NCBI RefSeq assembly: GCF_009833085.1
Contig: NZ_QRBZ01000008.1
Location: 43,138 to 107,137 of the forward strand
Reading direction: 5' to 3'
Length of the DNA: 64,000 nucleotides
Source of the DNA: Nitrosomonas oligotropha
GTDB lineage: Bacteria; Pseudomonadota; Gammaproteobacteria; Burkholderiales; Nitrosomonadaceae
The position numbers and the translations under genes were made by a program. The notes under the pieces are model-generated. The model was not told where the DNA came from. It was given only the letters and a program-made list of their open reading frames with translations, and did no database searches. Positions 26,769-35,125 of the stretch are shown in pieces; the first letter of the stretch is position 1; each line of letters starts with the position of its first letter.

Positions 26769-27500
26769 ATGGAAAAAATGCATTCATTAAACGCGGAAGA
26801 CATTGATGCCTCGCTTTTGCATACTTCCGATCAAGTCAGTGCCGAGAAATTACAATCCTCTCTCGTGGAGCTGGCGATACTCAAGCAAATGCTTGCCGCA
26901 GCGCAACAGCAAATTGAGATATTGAATAAAATCAATATTTGCCAAAGAAAAAAATTGATACGATTTGCGAAAAAATTGGCACAAGCCCACCATTTTGGGT
27001 ACTACGACGAACTCACCCGGTTGCCTAATCGCAGATTATTGCTGAACCGGCTGCAACAGGCGATTACCCAATCCGACCGGCAACATAAGCAAATTGCATT
27101 GCTATTCATCGATCTGGACAAATTCAAGAGTATTAATGACAGCTTTGGCCATGCGACAGGAGACAAGCTTCTGCAAATGTTTGCGGAACGTTTAGTTGCG
27201 TGTATCCGTTACGGTGATACAGCCTGCCGGTATGGCGGCGATGAATTTTTAATCATGCTGCCGGAAATGGATAGTCCGGAAAATGTAGCCGTGGTAACGG
27301 AGAAGATTCGCACTCAGTTGTCCGTACCGTATGTGATAGACGGACAAGTTATTGTACTGTCGGCAAGTATCGGCACTACTATTTATCCAATCAATGGCAA
27401 AAACTGCAGTGAGTTGATCAATCAAGCCGATATTGCCATGTACTGCGCCAAGGTGAACGTTAATCGTCCAGCCGATCTGCCAACGATTGGAAACGGTTAA
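26769..27500 (+). CDS. GGDEF-domain diguanylate cyclase
   Basis: This 243-residue protein has an N-terminal region of about 75 residues that is a predicted coiled coil (LKQMLAAAQQQIEILNKINI) followed by a basic stretch. A complete GGDEF domain follows: DELTRLPNRRLLLNRL, LFIDLDKFKSINDSFGHATGD and RYGGDEFLIMLPEMD. The active site GGDEF is intact, and an RxxD inhibitory site (RYGD) lies five residues before it, so the enzyme should make c-di-GMP from GTP with product feedback. No sensor domain, signal peptide or membrane segment is visible. It overlaps the catalase-like gene tail to tail by four bases. Confidence 0.9.
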   Translation: MEKMHSLNAEDIDASLLHTSDQVSAEKLQSSLVELAILKQMLAAAQQQIEILNKINICQRKKLIRFAKKLAQAHHFGYYDELTRLPNRRLLLNRLQQAITQSDRQHKQIALLFIDLDKFKSINDSFGHATGDKLLQMFAERLVACIRYGDTACRYGGDEFLIMLPEMDSPENVAVVTEKIRTQLSVPYVIDGQVIVLSASIGTTIYPINGKNCSELINQADIAMYCAKVNVNRPADLPTIGNG

Positions 27501-28543
27501 AAGCCTATCGGTTCATGGCGTTCGATACCGTTCAGTTCATGACGGATACGTGAGGATGTTTCATAAACGACCTTGCGCACGCGATTGATACCTCCCAAGG
27601 GTTGATGATCCGGTATAGCGTGCCACGGTGTGAAGGAAAGATCCTCGCAGAATTTCAGTTGCTCGGATGCTGTGAATGTTTGCGCTGGAATGGTTATTTT
27701 CGCTACAGGCACAAAAGGGGAATCTTTTTCACTCCATGCGATGGTGGGATCTTCGATCGGCATCGCTACAGGCTGTGTACGGAGCTGAACCATAAAATCG
27801 AAACACGCATCATCGCTGGCGAGATGTTTTTGCATATTTTCACGCAGGAAATCGGGCGCTGTGGTTTCGGCAGATAAAGACCGGTTGGGTTTACCACAAG
27901 GGCGAACGGAAAACTTCATGGCGGTATTATCGCCAAAACGATAAGGCGTCGCGCTCCAATATTGAATATCCAGCGGATTGTCAACCTTCTTGCTGCGAAT
28001 GGCGATTGCAGTGGCAAGTTCATGCAAACGGAAATTCAGCGGATTGAAACCCGGGAAAAAGAATTTACTCAGTGCATCCTGCGCAATAGCTTTCTGAAAT
28101 TCCACATAATCCGCCGCATTTCTGACAAAAAATACCGGATGATTAACCATCACAAAATCTTGCGTGCCGGATTGGCCAGACTCCACACCCATAAGCTTGA
28201 TGGCCATTCCACGGCCATCGCCAACGGAGTCATTTTGCACTTTTCCGGAGCCATTGGAGTAACGAATCCAGGCAGGATAATTGCGCGCTTCCGCGAAGAT
28301 TCCGGTTTGCATGGAGGCAGGTAGCGGGAGCACACGAAATTCAGCTTTTACGCAACCGTGCGACTTGAAGTGCACATCGCGATGAGCTGGGCCCTGCTTG
28401 GTTCCGGCTCGAATGTTTTCTTCCACCATCCGCGAAATTTGCTGAATTGCCGATGCTTCATCCGCAGGGATTAACTCATTACTAAAAGCGTTCGATGGCA
28501 AGAAAGTGACCAGCGCCAACAACAAAATTCCATTTTTCAACAT
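27497..28543 (-). CDS. Catalase-like heme protein with signal peptide
   Basis: Protein of about 348 residues. ATG 28543 gives a clean signal peptide (MLKNGILLLALVTFLPSNAFS), preceded by GGAGGT; the frame runs open to 28585. The fold matches the short catalase-related family (SrpA-like). The distal-His region reads HRDVHFKSHGCVKAEF, a substrate-channel region YSNGSGKVQNDSVGDGRGMA follows, and a C-terminal RVRKVVYETSSRIRH provides the proximal-Tyr position. Such proteins are periplasmic heme peroxidases or catalases and lack the long C-terminal part of true catalases. The role is probably peroxide defence in the envelope (inference). It is not preceded by a palindrome I can see. Confidence 0.83.
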   Translation of the reverse strand: MLKNGILLLALVTFLPSNAFSNELIPADEASAIQQISRMVEENIRAGTKQGPAHRDVHFKSHGCVKAEFRVLPLPASMQTGIFAEARNYPAWIRYSNGSGKVQNDSVGDGRGMAIKLMGVESGQSGTQDFVMVNHPVFFVRNAADYVEFQKAIAQDALSKFFFPGFNPLNFRLHELATAIAIRSKKVDNPLDIQYWSATPYRFGDNTAMKFSVRPCGKPNRSLSAETTAPDFLRENMQKHLASDDACFDFMVQLRTQPVAMPIEDPTIAWSEKDSPFVPVAKITIPAQTFTASEQLKFCEDLSFTPWHAIPDHQPLGGINRVRKVVYETSSRIRHELNGIERHEPIGF

Positions 28544-28676
28544 TCCAATGTACCTCCGGGGTGCGCACAGAAGCCATTCTTGCACATGAGTTTTTCATTC
28601 AAGAATGGCTTGCTCTGTTGTCATGATACTTGTGCAATAACAGCGCTTCATTAAGCGCTGATGAAAACTTTCTGTT

Positions 28677-28991
28677 TTATTTGAGTTGCAGACTATTCTT
28701 GACCGATTTAACGCCACCGACACTGCGTGTTACTTCGATGGCTTTATTAATACTGGCAGAGGATCTGACAAAGCCGCTCAACTGGACAATGCCTTTGAAA
28801 GTTTCGACGTTGATCTCAGCGGAGCTTAATGTGGGTTCGTTCAGTATGGCTGCTTTTACCTTAGTGGTAATCACGCTGTCATCGAGGTATTCACCCGTTC
28901 CCTCATGACTTTTGGTTGATGCGCACCCTGTCACTGTCAGCAGGGTCAAGGCCAAAAAAGAGGCGGATAATAATTTGATAAAGTGTTTCAT
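28677..28991 (-). CDS. BON-domain lipoprotein
   Basis: This 104-residue protein has a lipoprotein signal (lipobox VTGC, Cys about 23) and a single BON domain: YLDDSVITTKVKAAILNEP, FKGIVQLSGFV and AIEVTRSVGGVKSVKNSL. BON domains bind phospholipid membranes; OsmY-like proteins of this form are osmotically induced periplasmic factors. Palindrome E lies 113 bp upstream. It is divergent from another BON gene (29385). Confidence 0.88.
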   Translation of the reverse strand: MKHFIKLLSASFLALTLLTVTGCASTKSHEGTGEYLDDSVITTKVKAAILNEPTLSSAEINVETFKGIVQLSGFVRSSASINKAIEVTRSVGGVKSVKNSLQLK

Positions 28992-29103
28992 GATTCAATC
29001 TCCTAGTACTTGTTAAGGTTTTATAACCGATGTCTCAATCACATAATGCGATGGAGAAAAACTGCGGCACTGACTAACAGGTTAACTGCAAAACTCATTA
29101 TGG

Positions 29104-29123
29104 TCTGTGCGTTAACGTACATA
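29104..29123. promoter_or_regulatory. Predicted Crp/Fnr-type operator (site E)
   Basis: TCTGTGCG-N4-CGTACATA, 113 bp before the leftward BON gene. Site F lies 90 bp to the right, so the divergent pair of BON genes has one site each. Confidence 0.6.
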
Positions 29124-29212
29124 GTTTTGCAGCGAATCGATTCCGTGCTTGAGGGACGGGTCAAGAAGGTAGCGGACAGGAAAAGCCTGTTGGCAAAAAA
29201 TTATAAAAGCAT

Positions 29213-29232
29213 TACGTACGATACCGCACAGA
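29213..29232. promoter_or_regulatory. Predicted Crp/Fnr-type operator (site F)
   Basis: TACGTACG-N4-CGCACAGA, 153 bp before the rightward BON gene at 29385. Confidence 0.6.
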
Positions 29233-29384
29233 CCATCCGCAATCTTCCGCTTAATCTTTAAATCAGACAGTAGTTTCATTGCAGGTAGCGCTCCATGTAA
29301 ATGGAGAAATGCTTATGCCGATGATGCTTTTCTGAATATGAATGTTTCATGCTGCTGATTCAAATAAAAATTTAAGGAAAAACG

Positions 29385-29876
29385 ATGAGAACGGAAATCG
29401 AATATGAGCAAAATATTGCAACAAAAGCAAAAAGGATTCTTGTTCTTGTGATCACTGGTTTGTTCATTGTGACTGGTTTGGCAGGTTGCCAACAAGAAGG
29501 GCCTGCTGAGACAGCAGGGAAAAAACTGGATCGTTCGATTGAGGATGCTGAAAAAAAGATTGAGCAAACAACAGAGCAAGCAGAAAGAAAATTTGATGAT
29601 GCAAAAAAGTCGATCAGTGATAAATCTGAAACAACCGATCAATACATCGATGATGCAATCATTACGATGCATGTTAAAAAAGCCATTCTTAGTGATGCTT
29701 TGCTCAAGCTATTTCAAATTAAAGTGACGACCGTGAATGGCGTCGTTCACTTGAGCGGTACACTTGATTCCCAGCAAAGTATCGACAGGGCGATCGAAGT
29801 GGCAACAAACCAGGAACATGTGAGATCGGTACAGAATGATCTGATTCTGGATGTGAATGCATCGAGTAAACAATAA
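29385..29876 (+). CDS. BON-domain protein with N-terminal anchor
   Basis: This 163-residue protein has a basic N-terminus, a hydrophobic segment (residues about 17-32, ILVLVITGLFIVTGLAGC), which ends in a lipobox-like LAGC, a charged helical spacer (residues 40-80, rich in Glu/Lys/Asp), then one BON domain (YIDDAIITMHVKKAILSD to VQNDLILDV). It is a periplasmic, probably lipid-anchored protein. The stop overlaps the start of the DUF1207 gene (TAATG), which shows translational coupling. Site F is upstream. Confidence 0.85.
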   Translation: MRTEIEYEQNIATKAKRILVLVITGLFIVTGLAGCQQEGPAETAGKKLDRSIEDAEKKIEQTTEQAERKFDDAKKSISDKSETTDQYIDDAIITMHVKKAILSDALLKLFQIKVTTVNGVVHLSGTLDSQQSIDRAIEVATNQEHVRSVQNDLILDVNASSKQ

Positions 29877-31015
29877 TGTTTTACCAGAGATCGGCCGCAG
29901 TATTGGCAGTTATGCTTTTTGCGGCACAAGCTGTGCATGCCGCAGTGCCGGATGATACTTATATTGCCGGTTATGCGGCCGGTGTGTTAAAGCATACATT
30001 GTTGCTGGATATTCCATCATTGACCGTGCAGGATGGCGTCATAATCTTGCCAGCAGGTAGTTTAGGCGATGTTGATCGAGAAAAAGTGGTGCGGGTGTTG
30101 TCGGAAATTCCAGGCGTGAATATGGTCAGGATAGCGGAAGCGGCACACCAGCCACCGATGGTTAATGCATCTTCGCAGCCGGTCAGGCAATTCTCCGAAA
30201 AACCTGTGGGGGCGGCAGCTAATGCTGCGCTGTTGCCTACCGGATTGTTACCTGCTGGCCATCTATTCAAGCCGTTATTAGCAGATCCCCGCTGGGCGCA
30301 TTTCTCGGCCGCTTACCGCAATTTCCAGAACGATAATTTTGATGGCAGAAATATCGCTTCCGTGAGTTTCGGTGAAACGATACCGATTTACCGCAGGAAT
30401 TTAGGGGAGTCTGTCGCACAGTGGGAAGTCGGACTGCAAGGTGGCGTCTTCAGTGACTTCAATCTGGGTGCGCCATCTTCGGATCTGGTGAACTCCGATT
30501 TTATTGCATCGGTATACTCAAGTTTCCGGGCAAAACAATTCTCAGCCTTTGGCCGCATTTATCATCAAAGTTCACATCTGGGTGACGAATTTCTGCTGCG
30601 CAAAGAAGGCTCTGCATTTGAGCGCGTTAATCTCAGCTATGAAGGCGTGGATCTGAGGTTGTCTTATGAGTTTCCTTATGGTGTGCGCTTGTATGGTGGC
30701 GGGGGAGGGTTGTTTCATAAAGAGCCTTCGGCACTCAAAGTATGGATGGTGCAGTATGGCGCTGAGTTTCGCAGCCCATGGCGCATCGGATCCGCGCCCG
30801 TGCGTCCAATACTGGCGGCTGACTTCAAGAATTTTCAAGAAAATAACTGGGGCACGGATATTTCGGCCAGAGCCGGGATTGAGTTTGAGAATTTGCAAGT
30901 GCTTGGCAGGAAACTTCAGTTACTGGTCGAGTACTTTGACGGACACTCTTCGAGCGGGCAGTTTTTTAAAAACAAAGTGGAATATATCGGCGTCGGAGCC
31001 CACTATCACTTCTAG
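29876..31015 (+). CDS. DUF1207 outer-membrane-like protein with BON-like N-terminus
   Basis: This 379-residue protein has a signal peptide (cleavage near VHA-AV). Residues about 35-85 (LTVQDGVIILPAGSL...REKVVRVLSEIPGVNMVRI) resemble half of a BON domain. The main domain begins LFKPLLADPRWAHFSAAY and continues with alternating beta-strands rich in aromatic residues to a terminal Phe (GVGAHYHF), as expected for an outer-membrane beta-barrel of the DUF1207 family. Its function is unknown. It is coupled to the upstream BON gene by a one-base overlap, so the two proteins probably work together at the envelope. Confidence 0.82.
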   Translation: MFYQRSAAVLAVMLFAAQAVHAAVPDDTYIAGYAAGVLKHTLLLDIPSLTVQDGVIILPAGSLGDVDREKVVRVLSEIPGVNMVRIAEAAHQPPMVNASSQPVRQFSEKPVGAAANAALLPTGLLPAGHLFKPLLADPRWAHFSAAYRNFQNDNFDGRNIASVSFGETIPIYRRNLGESVAQWEVGLQGGVFSDFNLGAPSSDLVNSDFIASVYSSFRAKQFSAFGRIYHQSSHLGDEFLLRKEGSAFERVNLSYEGVDLRLSYEFPYGVRLYGGGGGLFHKEPSALKVWMVQYGAEFRSPWRIGSAPVRPILAADFKNFQENNWGTDISARAGIEFENLQVLGRKLQLLVEYFDGHSSSGQFFKNKVEYIGVGAHYHF

Positions 31016-31104
31016 CGCAGCAATGTGCCGGGACGGTAGCGCATTATCCGCAGGATTCGTCGTAAAAATATCATCAAATGGTGACCTATTAAGGAGAAGT
31101 ATAA

Positions 31105-31245
31105 ATGCTTGAATCAATTGCACTCATCTTGATCATCTTGTGGTTACTGGGTTTGGTTTCCTCGTACACCCTCGGAGGGCTTATTCACATTCTGTTAGTG
31201 ATTGCGCTGATAGTCATCCTGCTTCGCGTCATTCAGGGCCGGTAA
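31105..31245 (+). CDS. lmo0937-type small membrane protein
   Basis: This 46-residue peptide reads MLESIALILIILWLLGLVSS, then YTLGGLIHILLVIALIVILLRVIQGR. Two hydrophobic helices around a GGLIH turn match the small lmo0937 family membrane proteins that often accompany CsbD/BON stress genes. AAGGAG lies nine bases before the ATG. It is 89 bp after the DUF1207 gene and could be in the same transcript. Its function is unknown. Confidence 0.85.
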   Translation: MLESIALILIILWLLGLVSSYTLGGLIHILLVIALIVILLRVIQGR

Positions 31246-31552
31246 CCGTTTCCGGGTCAACATAGCAAGACTTTGCTGTGCAGCCTTGATATTCCGCTCT
31301 GCAATTTTGCATCAATCGCCAGTTCAAGAGATTGAATCCGGCTTGTCTGCCCGGACTTTCTTCGTGTTGTGAAAAAATCTCTGATCGAATCTCAAACGCT
31401 GAAATCAGGTTTCTTTCTCATTATGTGCGACACCGTACAGATGATATCCAATAGTGTCATTACACTGTAGAAGTCTTAGAAAGTTAAGAGCGTGCAGCAG
31501 AAAATGCCAAGTCAGTATAGAACTTAGCAAAACTTAAAATGGAGTAATACAA
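31246..31552. other. Intergenic region with site G
   Basis: This 307-bp region has no gene and contains the palindrome at 31422-31441, 112 bp before the next start. Confidence 0.5.
31422..31441. promoter_or_regulatory. Predicted Crp/Fnr-type operator (site G)
   Basis: TATGTGCG-N4-CGTACAGA; both half-sites are identical to those of site D. Confidence 0.62.
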
Positions 31553-31768
31553 ATGAAACCATGCTATCCCCTCATCATTGCCGCACTCATAACGCTATCC
31601 GCTTGTGATCAAAATAATGCGAATTCCTCAGCAGTCAAGGATAACGTCGATGATGCTCTTGATCGGCGCCCCGGCGAGAAGGTGCGCGATGCTGCTGAAG
31701 ATGCCGGTGATAAGCTCAAAGGCGCAGGCAAAGAAATAAAAGAAACAATCAAAGATGCTACGAACTAA
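31553..31768 (+). CDS. Small stress lipoprotein
   Basis: This 71-residue protein has a lipoprotein signal (lipobox LSAC, Cys18). A hydrophilic amphipathic helix rich in Lys/Asp/Glu follows (VKDNVDDALDRRPGEKVRDA, then GDKLKGAGKEIKETIKDATN), similar in style to CsbD/entericidin-like stress lipoproteins. Site G lies 112 bp upstream. It probably heads an operon with the coiled-coil protein (84 bp) and glycine-zipper protein. Its function is unknown. Confidence 0.78.
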   Translation: MKPCYPLIIAALITLSACDQNNANSSAVKDNVDDALDRRPGEKVRDAAEDAGDKLKGAGKEIKETIKDATN

Positions 31769-31852
31769 CTTCTGTTCTATTTGGTTATTTTTGACCGGAC
31801 TCACCGGAAAGTCTGAACACAATTCCGGATCTACTCACATTGGAGAAATATT

Positions 31853-32128
31853 ATGAGCACAAAAGAAGCATACAAACAAAAAATAGAAGCCGATGTAGAG
31901 TTGGCGCAGGTTAAATTGGCACAACTGAAGGCTGAGGCGAAGAATTCCGCAGCCGATGTCCGTATCGAATATGAAAATCAAATCGAAGAACTCGAACAGA
32001 AGATTGGCGCCACCAAGACCAAGCTGAAAGAACTGAGCGAAGCCGGCGAGGAAGCCTGGGAACATATGAAGAGCGGTGCGGAAAGCGCCTGGAACACACT
32101 CAGTGCCGCTGTCAAAGGTAACAAATAA
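31853..32128 (+). CDS. Small coiled-coil protein
   Basis: This 91-residue cytoplasmic protein is almost entirely a coiled coil: heptads through AQVKLAQLKAEAKNSAADVR and IEELEQKIGATKTKLKELSE, then a short amphipathic end WEHMKSGAESAWNTLSAAV. It resembles the sll1863-like stress coiled-coil proteins found beside BON/CsbD genes. GGAGAAAT precedes the ATG. The role is unknown; it might be a membrane-associated or nucleoid-binding stress protein. Confidence 0.78.
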   Translation: MSTKEAYKQKIEADVELAQVKLAQLKAEAKNSAADVRIEYENQIEELEQKIGATKTKLKELSEAGEEAWEHMKSGAESAWNTLSAAVKGNK

Positions 32129-32183
32129 GATTTATGCGTATAGGAATTCCCTATATCTCGATATTCGACGATAAGGTGCTGCA

Positions 32184-32414
32184 ATGAAAATGATGCGAAC
32201 AATTACAGCCAGTGCTGTGACCCTAGCAGTGATAGCCGGTTTAATGGGCTGCGCAGGAATGTCGGCGCAGGATAGAAACACGGCGATCGGTGCGGGTGCC
32301 GGTGCTGTCGGCGGTGCCATCCTTACGGGGGGCAGTGCTCTCGGGACGGTCGGCGGTGCAGCGGTCGGTGGTGTCGTAGGCCATGAGGTCGGTGATAAAC
32401 GGAATAAAAAGTAG
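32184..32414 (+). CDS. Glycine-zipper 2TM lipoprotein (OsmB-like)
   Basis: This 76-residue protein has a lipoprotein signal with lipobox MGCA (Cys about 23). The mature part is one glycine zipper (AIGAGAGAVGGAILTGG, then VGGAAVGGVVGHEVGD) and a basic C-terminus. It is similar in form to OsmB, the osmotically induced E. coli lipoprotein. It is the last gene of the run that starts at 31553. Confidence 0.82.
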   Translation: MKMMRTITASAVTLAVIAGLMGCAGMSAQDRNTAIGAGAGAVGGAILTGGSALGTVGGAAVGGVVGHEVGDKRNKK

Positions 32415-32876
32415 TATCCGTTTAAGTATTAAAATGATTCTACGAACGATGTAAATCCGGACTCAATGCTGGAATACCTGGGCAACAGTTAGAAATTCAC
32501 TGTTGTTCCGGATCTGGAGTGAGTCCAAATACGCGCTGGAATATTCTTCACGATTCTTCAGTAAGTCAGCTAGATTCCGCCTGTTTCCCTTCACAGTTAA
32601 ATTAACCAGCTCGTGGCGCCCATATTTTTCATTCCGGATAGATACGAATGGAAAATATGGGTTTATTTTAATCTTAAGTGCTATACCGCACTGAGTAAGC
32701 CATTAAGAAGGGCTAGTATGAAAATGTAATTAATTGTGTTTGATGAAAAGGTATGTAAGTGAAGTAACCATTTTTAGTTAACGTAGTTAACCAAAATTAA
32801 TATCTTCTAATCCGTACTGTAATTGCCATTTTTTAAAAATTCTTTAAGAAATGAATTGACTTTAAAGGTAATTATT
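32415..32876. other. Intergenic region with hairpin and site K
   Basis: A long imperfect hairpin (arms 32619-32634 and 32646-32661, 16 bp with one G-T pair) followed by a T-rich stretch may end the upstream operon. Site K is at 32675-32694. A start-less minus-strand open stretch of about 75 codons crosses this area and is not called. Confidence 0.45.
32675..32694. promoter_or_regulatory. Predicted Crp/Fnr-type operator, weaker (site K)
   Basis: TAAGTGCT-N4-CGCACTGA, 183 bp before the PEP-CTERM gene. One inner base deviates from GTGCG in the left arm. Confidence 0.42.
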
Positions 32877-33410
32877 ATGAAAAAAAATTTACAAACACTG
32901 ACTGCCGTCATAGCACTATCATTCGGATTGGGTATCGGAACAGCCAGTGCTGCGCTGACACCACCGGTATTTTCGCCTTCATGGAATGCGATTTTCGGTA
33001 ACGATGATGTAGTAACCTCAACTTTCAGCGATGTTTATCCAGTGACGTTACCGTTCGATGCATTAAGCGGTGGAGCCAGTGTAACCAGCGGTTTTAATCT
33101 GTTAGGTTTCAATGTCTTTATCGATAGCTTTGCATTAGTTGATGCTTCTACGGCTACACTGGTAGCTTCGGGCATAGCCGGGTCTACTTCGGTTTTTTCT
33201 TTCGGCCCGTTGAGTGCTGTTGATAATTATCAGTTGTTGGTCGAGGGTCATATTATCGGGCCGAATAACAGCGGTTCTTATTCCGGAAATTTTGAGATTT
33301 CTCCAGTTCCTGAGCCTGAAACCTACGCCATGTTGTTTGTCGGTCTGGGATTGGTCGGTTTTTCGTTATTTCGCAGAGAAACTAAGTTCACGCCTGTCTA
33401 TGCCGCATAA
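32877..33410 (+). CDS. PEP-CTERM protein (FxDxY-like group)
   Basis: This 177-residue protein starts at ATG 32877 after AAAGG (the frame opens at 32823 without support). Signal peptide MKKNLQTLTAVIALSFGLGI...SAA. The short beta-rich body contains FSDVYPVTLP, like the FxDxF-type PEP-CTERM family. The tail is VPEPETYAM, a hydrophobic span LFVGLGLVGFSLF, then RRE. It is exported and then sorted by an exosortase not present here. A terminator follows at 33462. It is placed within the stress block and has a weaker palindrome upstream. Confidence 0.87.
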   Translation: MKKNLQTLTAVIALSFGLGIGTASAALTPPVFSPSWNAIFGNDDVVTSTFSDVYPVTLPFDALSGGASVTSGFNLLGFNVFIDSFALVDASTATLVASGIAGSTSVFSFGPLSAVDNYQLLVEGHIIGPNNSGSYSGNFEISPVPEPETYAMLFVGLGLVGFSLFRRETKFTPVYAA

Positions 33411-33461
33411 ATGAAGGATTTCTCCAGCGTTAGAGAATAATTCCAGATTGAGTGTTGCATC

Positions 33462-33490
33462 GGAACCCTGCTCCATGAGCGGGGTTTTGT
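33462..33490 (+). terminator. Rho-independent terminator after PEP-CTERM gene
   Basis: AACCCTGCT (33464-33472) pairs with AGCGGGGTT (33478-33486), with one G-T pair, followed by TTTGTATTT. Confidence 0.65.
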
Positions 33491-33548
33491 ATTTGCAATG
33501 ACGCCCACGGGTTACTGATTTCGTTCCTCCATTCGTCGCTGTTGCAGT

Positions 33549-33568
33549 TATGTGCGCTAGCGAACTGT
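33549..33568. promoter_or_regulatory. Predicted Crp/Fnr-type operator (site H)
   Basis: TATGTGCG-N4-CGAACTGT with a CTAG centre as in sites B and I, 165 bp before the DUF4398 gene. Confidence 0.55.
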
Positions 33569-33732
33569 CTTCCATGCAGAAAGAGCATCTAATGGCTTCT
33601 GATGATCTTGGAGCCGGTGGTTTCCAAGCTAGGTTCATCTGGATTCGCTTATCAATCAACAGTCAATTGTTACAAGGGCAATTAATATTCATTGCAACAA
33701 TTGTGTTCGAAATTTAATTCAATGGATAAAGG

Positions 33733-34128
33733 ATGATGAAGAATTTTTATTACACAAAATCGCATCGAATGATGCTCACAGCGGGTGTCGCAGTAACCTC
33801 CGCGATCTTTTTGGCAAGTTGCGCAAGCATTCCGGCGCCGACTGAACAAATGGCGGTTTCAAAAGCCGCGGTGACTAATGCGCTCAGCGCTGGCAGCAAC
33901 GAATTTGCACCGGTACAGCTCAAGTCTGCGATGGAAAAAATGGATGCGGCCGAGCGTGCGATGACGGAGAGAAATTATGAACTGGCACGGCAGCTGGCCG
34001 AGCAAGCTCAAATTGACGCCAAGCTGGCTGGAACGATGGCGCGTTCATCCAAGGCCCAGAAAGCAGCCGATGCTTTGCAGGAAGGTAGCCGTGTGCTACG
34101 CCAAGAAATAGATCGTCAAACCCAATAA
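33733..34128 (+). CDS. DUF4398 lipoprotein
   Basis: This 131-residue protein has a lipoprotein signal (lipobox LASC, Cys about 30) and a helical DUF4398 domain: EQMAVSKAAVTNALSAGSNE, FAPVQLKSAMEKMDAAERAM, then a repeat-like ARQLAEQAQIDAKLAGTMA. Such proteins pair with OmpA-type lipoproteins. The OmpA gene begins 18 bp downstream, so an operon is likely. The start is either of two adjacent ATG codons (33733/33736). Confidence 0.82.
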   Translation: MMKNFYYTKSHRMMLTAGVAVTSAIFLASCASIPAPTEQMAVSKAAVTNALSAGSNEFAPVQLKSAMEKMDAAERAMTERNYELARQLAEQAQIDAKLAGTMARSSKAQKAADALQEGSRVLRQEIDRQTQ

Positions 34129-34146
34129 TCCTGAAAGGAATTGATC

Positions 34147-34968
34147 ATGAAAAGAAACTGGTATTTCTCTATGATTCTGATAACTGCTGCTGTTTTCGGT
34201 TGCAGCTCGGTACCGCAGAATGCATCGCTTACTGAAGCGCATCGCAATTACAACAACGTACAAACCAACCCTCAAGTCACCAATATGGCGGCACTTGAAT
34301 TGAAAGAAGCCAGTAATTTTCTGGAAAAAGCGGATGTTGCCTTAAACAATAGGGAAAACGATACCGCAATCAATCATCTGGCCTATATGGCCAATCAGCA
34401 AGTCGCTATCGCGCAGGAAACCGCCCGGGGGAAAGTTGCTGAATTAGCTGTTACTAACGCCGGTGGAAAGCGTGACAAAATCCTCCTGGACGCGAGAACA
34501 GCCGAAGCGGATGAATCCAAACGGCAGGTGGCATTCGATCAGGCGCTTATTGCCGAACAGGAAATGCAGCTCAAAGAGCTGAATGCCATCAAAACGGAAC
34601 GCGGTCTGGTCATCACATTAGGCGATGTATTGTTTCGTAGCAATCAGGCTCAACTGGAATCGGGGGGAATGCGCACCGTGCAGAAGCTGGCCAATTTTCT
34701 CAGGCAATATTCCCAGCGCAAGGTACTGATCGAAGGCTATACCGACAGCATTGGCAGCGACAGTTACAATCAGGAGCTCTCCGAACGGCGCGCTAATGCC
34801 GTGCGGGTGGCTTTGATCGATAGCGGGATCAGCAGCGACCGTATCGCTTTGCATGGTTACGGCGAAGCTTATCCGGTTGCCAGTAACGATTCCGCAGATA
34901 GCCGCCAATTGAACCGGCGTGTGGAAATCGTTCTTTCCGATGACAATGGCAACATCACTGCACGCTGA
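34147..34968 (+). CDS. DUF4398 + OmpA-domain lipoprotein
   Basis: This 273-residue protein has a lipoprotein signal with lipobox FGCS (Cys about 19). The N-terminal half is helical and again DUF4398-like (LELKEASNFLEKADVALNNR), and a charged helix follows (to about residue 150). The C-terminal OmpA domain has ITLGDVLFRSNQAQLE, LIEGYTDSIGSDSYNQELSE and RVALHGYGEAYP...NRRVEIVL-type features with the Asp and Arg that bind diaminopimelate of peptidoglycan. AAAGGAA lies six bases before ATG 34147. It should link the outer membrane to peptidoglycan; the gene shares its operon with the DUF4398 gene. Confidence 0.88.
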   Translation: MKRNWYFSMILITAAVFGCSSVPQNASLTEAHRNYNNVQTNPQVTNMAALELKEASNFLEKADVALNNRENDTAINHLAYMANQQVAIAQETARGKVAELAVTNAGGKRDKILLDARTAEADESKRQVAFDQALIAEQEMQLKELNAIKTERGLVITLGDVLFRSNQAQLESGGMRTVQKLANFLRQYSQRKVLIEGYTDSIGSDSYNQELSERRANAVRVALIDSGISSDRIALHGYGEAYPVASNDSADSRQLNRRVEIVLSDDNGNITAR

Positions 34969-35125
34969 AAGCAATATCCACAGGAATGCAAAAAGATATT
35001 GCGCAGGTTTTTTTGCCGGTTTCAAACGAATTAGCAATTAAGAATCCGGCTTGACGAGCTTTACTGCCGGTTCTGTCAGAGCATTTAATTGTTTCGGATT
35101 AACTTCTTCCCCGTTGGGTGGAAGT

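Noticed and set aside
29010..29261. Plus-strand frame between the divergent BON genes
   Set aside because: It contains both operator sites E and F and has no protein similarity; the region is regulatory.
32464..32695. Minus-strand open stretch of about 75 codons ending near 32464
   Set aside because: It looks somewhat protein-like but has no start codon or known family; it may be a gene remnant, but I cannot support it.
33366..33659. Minus-strand 97-codon frame
   Set aside because: It covers the PEP-CTERM 3' end, a terminator and operator H, and the translation resembles no protein family.
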